Shown one piece after another: positions 5,068 through 6,121 of a DNA stretch of 6,121 bases. The stretch is from Thermoprotei archaeon (GTDB lineage: Archaea > Thermoproteota > Methanomethylicia > Nezhaarchaeales > WYZ-LMO8), in the NCBI GenBank assembly GCA_003649565.1, contig QMSF01000063.1, forward strand, positions 1-6,121. The letters run 5' to 3'. Position numbers and translations under genes: made by a program. Numbering within the stretch: the stretch's first letter is position 1; each line of letters starts with the position of its first letter. The notes below the pieces were generated by a model. The model was not told the DNA's origin. It worked only from the letters and a program-made list of their open reading frames with translations, and ran no database searches.

Positions 5068-5943
5068 AATCTCTGCATACCTAAACCAGCCAGGATAGTC
5101 GAAGTAATCGAGATGACGCCGATCGAAAAGCTGTTTAAGCTTGAATTCGTCAATGAGGAGGACGCCAAGGCCTTCACGTTTAAGCCAGGGCAATTCGTTG
5201 AAGTAAGCGTTTTTGGAGTTGGCGAAGCACCAATATCAATATGCAAATCACCTACAAGGCCAGGACCACTAGAACTCCTCGTTAGGAGAGTTGGCAGAGT
5301 AACTAGCGCGCTTCACAAGCTTAAGCCTGGTGACATCATAGGGATTAGAGGTCCTCTAGGCAATGGCTTTCCAATGGAGAAAATGAAGGGCTACGACATA
5401 CTGCTGATAGCTGGAGGCCTAGGCATGGCCCCCCTAAGATCAGTCTTGCAATACGCCATAGATAAGCGAGGAGAGTATGGCGAGGCAATACTCCTATACG
5501 GCGTTAGAAGCTATCGAGAAGCACTATTCAAAGAAAGAGTCATAGAGCTAATAGAGCATCCAGAACAAGCGAAGTTCAAGACGTTTCTATCCTATGAGAG
5601 GGATGACCCAGTATTCGATGAACTAAGACAAAAACACCATGAAAACGTCAGAAAAGGAGTTGTAACCGTGCTATTTGAATGCGCTGACCCCTACATAAAG
5701 CCAGATAAAGTATGCGCCGTAGTATGTGGACCGCCAATAATGTATAGATTCGTCTTAAGAGAGCTCGTCAAGAGAAGGATACCGCCAGAGAGAATCTACT
5801 TGACTCTAGAAAGGAGAATGAAGTGTGGCGTAGGGAAGTGTGGTCATTGCATAGTTGGTGGAGCCTCATCCATCAAGTACATATGTAAAGATGGACCTGT
5901 CTTCACTTATTCCGATGTATTATCAATTAGGGGGCTCGTATAA
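5059..5943 (+). CDS. hydG: Group 3b [NiFe]-hydrogenase (sulfhydrogenase) gamma subunit, FAD/NAD(P)-binding
   Basis: A 294-residue ferredoxin-NADP reductase-type diaphorase subunit, close to Pyrococcus HydG in length and sequence. It exchanges electrons between NAD(P)(H) and the Fe-S chain through a flavin. The FAD-binding barrel covers about 10-105, with FKPGQFVEV (41-49), PISIC (58-62), GRVTSALH (79-86) and RGPLGNGFP (97-105). The nucleotide-binding half has GGLGMAPLRS (119-128) and CGPP (223-226). A [2Fe-2S] site is formed by Cys 256, 261, 264 and 276 in the conserved RRMKCGVGKCGHC segment and its YICKDGPVF follow-up. The frame is open back to a TTG at 5044, but ATG 5059 gives the standard stop-start overlap with hydB and the better N-terminus. 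Compared with Pyrococcus the 180-215 segment between the two nucleotide-binding motifs is poorly alignable by eye. The stop overlaps the hydD ATG by one base. Confidence 0.92.
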   Translation: MAENLCIPKPARIVEVIEMTPIEKLFKLEFVNEEDAKAFTFKPGQFVEVSVFGVGEAPISICKSPTRPGPLELLVRRVGRVTSALHKLKPGDIIGIRGPLGNGFPMEKMKGYDILLIAGGLGMAPLRSVLQYAIDKRGEYGEAILLYGVRSYREALFKERVIELIEHPEQAKFKTFLSYERDDPVFDELRQKHHENVRKGVVTVLFECADPYIKPDKVCAVVCGPPIMYRFVLRELVKRRIPPERIYLTLERRMKCGVGKCGHCIVGGASSIKYICKDGPVFTYSDVLSIRGLV

Positions 5944-5951
5944 TGGCTGAA
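5930..5951 (+). promoter_or_regulatory. Stop-start overlap with GGGGG at the hydG/hydD junction
   Basis: GGGGG (5930-5934), 5 nt, then ATAATGGCTGAA (5940-5951). It copies the hydB/hydG junction in sequence and spacing while the 5-nt spacer differs (CTCGT against TTAAC), suggesting a translational reinitiation signal. Confidence 0.55.
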
Positions 5952-6121
5952 GACAGGATAAAAGTTGGCTTTTACTCATTAACTGGCTGTGCAGGAGATC
6001 TCTTAAGCATCTTGAACATGGAAGACAAGCTAATCGAGATATTCGGCAAGATCGACCTAATGGAATTCATAATGGCTAGTAGCAAAGTCAAGCCAGGCAA
6101 AGTTGACATAGCCTTCGTTGA
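5943..6121 (+). CDS. hydD: Group 3b [NiFe]-hydrogenase (sulfhydrogenase) delta (small) subunit, N-terminal part (3' truncated by window)
   Basis: 59 complete codons are visible; full-length relatives have about 250-290 residues. The start ATG overlaps the hydG stop by one base. The opening strand KVGFYSLTGC (7-16), the following helix, the MEFIMASSK stretch (40-48) and KVDIAFVE (52-59) align well with the small subunits of Pyrococcus sulfhydrogenases, which hold the [4Fe-4S] cluster nearest the NiFe site and relay electrons from HydA to HydB. The oddity is in the cluster motif: relatives have Cys-x-x-Cys (such as SCYGC or DCGGC), whereas here it reads Cys 16-Ala-Gly-Asp 19. The remaining ligand cysteines lie outside. 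Gene order hydB-hydG-hydD predicts hydA, the NiFe catalytic subunit, next. Family assignment is strong from synteny even though the fragment is short. Confidence 0.88.
   Translation, partial: MAEDRIKVGFYSLTGCAGDLLSILNMEDKLIEIFGKIDLMEFIMASSKVKPGKVDIAFV

Noticed and set aside
4917..5246. Open - strand frame across the hydB/hydG junction
   Set aside because: It is antisense to two overlapping conserved genes.

Overview
The window looks like chromosomal DNA from a thermophilic archaeon, probably of the TACK / crenarchaeal-like side, although the exact lineage cannot be read from it. The evidence is TATA-box promoters about 25-28 nt upstream of starts, Shine-Dalgarno (SD) sites of the GGAGGT/GGTGA type, GTG and TTG starts, at least one probably leaderless gene, heavy use of AGA/AGG (Arg) and ATA (Ile), and proteins that most resemble archaeal families such as the Pyrococcus sulfhydrogenase subunits. 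I see no phage, IS, CRISPR, tRNA or rRNA. All family calls come from recognised motifs and remembered homologues, because no search was run.

Left part (1-1420): the 3' end of an alpha-isopropylmalate/homocitrate synthase-family gene on the + strand meets a 3-isopropylmalate dehydrogenase-type gene on the - strand, and their stop codons overlap. The two enzyme families act at the first and last enzymatic steps of the same kind of 2-oxoacid chain-elongation pathway (leucine, lysine or related).

Middle (1409-3520): a promoter-bearing gap leads to a + strand gene for an iron/cobalamin-type ABC transporter ATPase. It carries an extra C-terminal Rossmann-like domain of about 150 residues, and a 16-bp inverted repeat covers its TTG start. 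No permease or binding protein is visible. Convergent to it is a two-gene - strand operon: a 72-residue, two-helix membrane protein (probably leaderless) followed by a YbjQ/UPF0145 protein.

Right part (3521-6121): a Nudix hydrolase on the - strand, best read as an ADP-ribose pyrophosphatase-like enzyme, is divergent from a + strand operon. That operon starts hydB-hydG-hydD, the Fe-S, flavin/NAD(P) and small subunits of a cytoplasmic group 3b [NiFe]-hydrogenase (sulfhydrogenase). hydD is cut by the window edge and the catalytic hydA should lie beyond it. Electrons would pass between H2 at the NiFe site (HydA), the Fe-S clusters of HydD, HydB and HydG, and NAD(P)(H) at the HydG flavin. Both hydrogenase gene junctions use the same stop-start overlap embedded in a repeated GGGGG-N5-ATAATGGCTGAA module. 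HydD carries Asp where the second Cys of the proximal-cluster CxxC motif is expected; I consider this the most interesting observation here.
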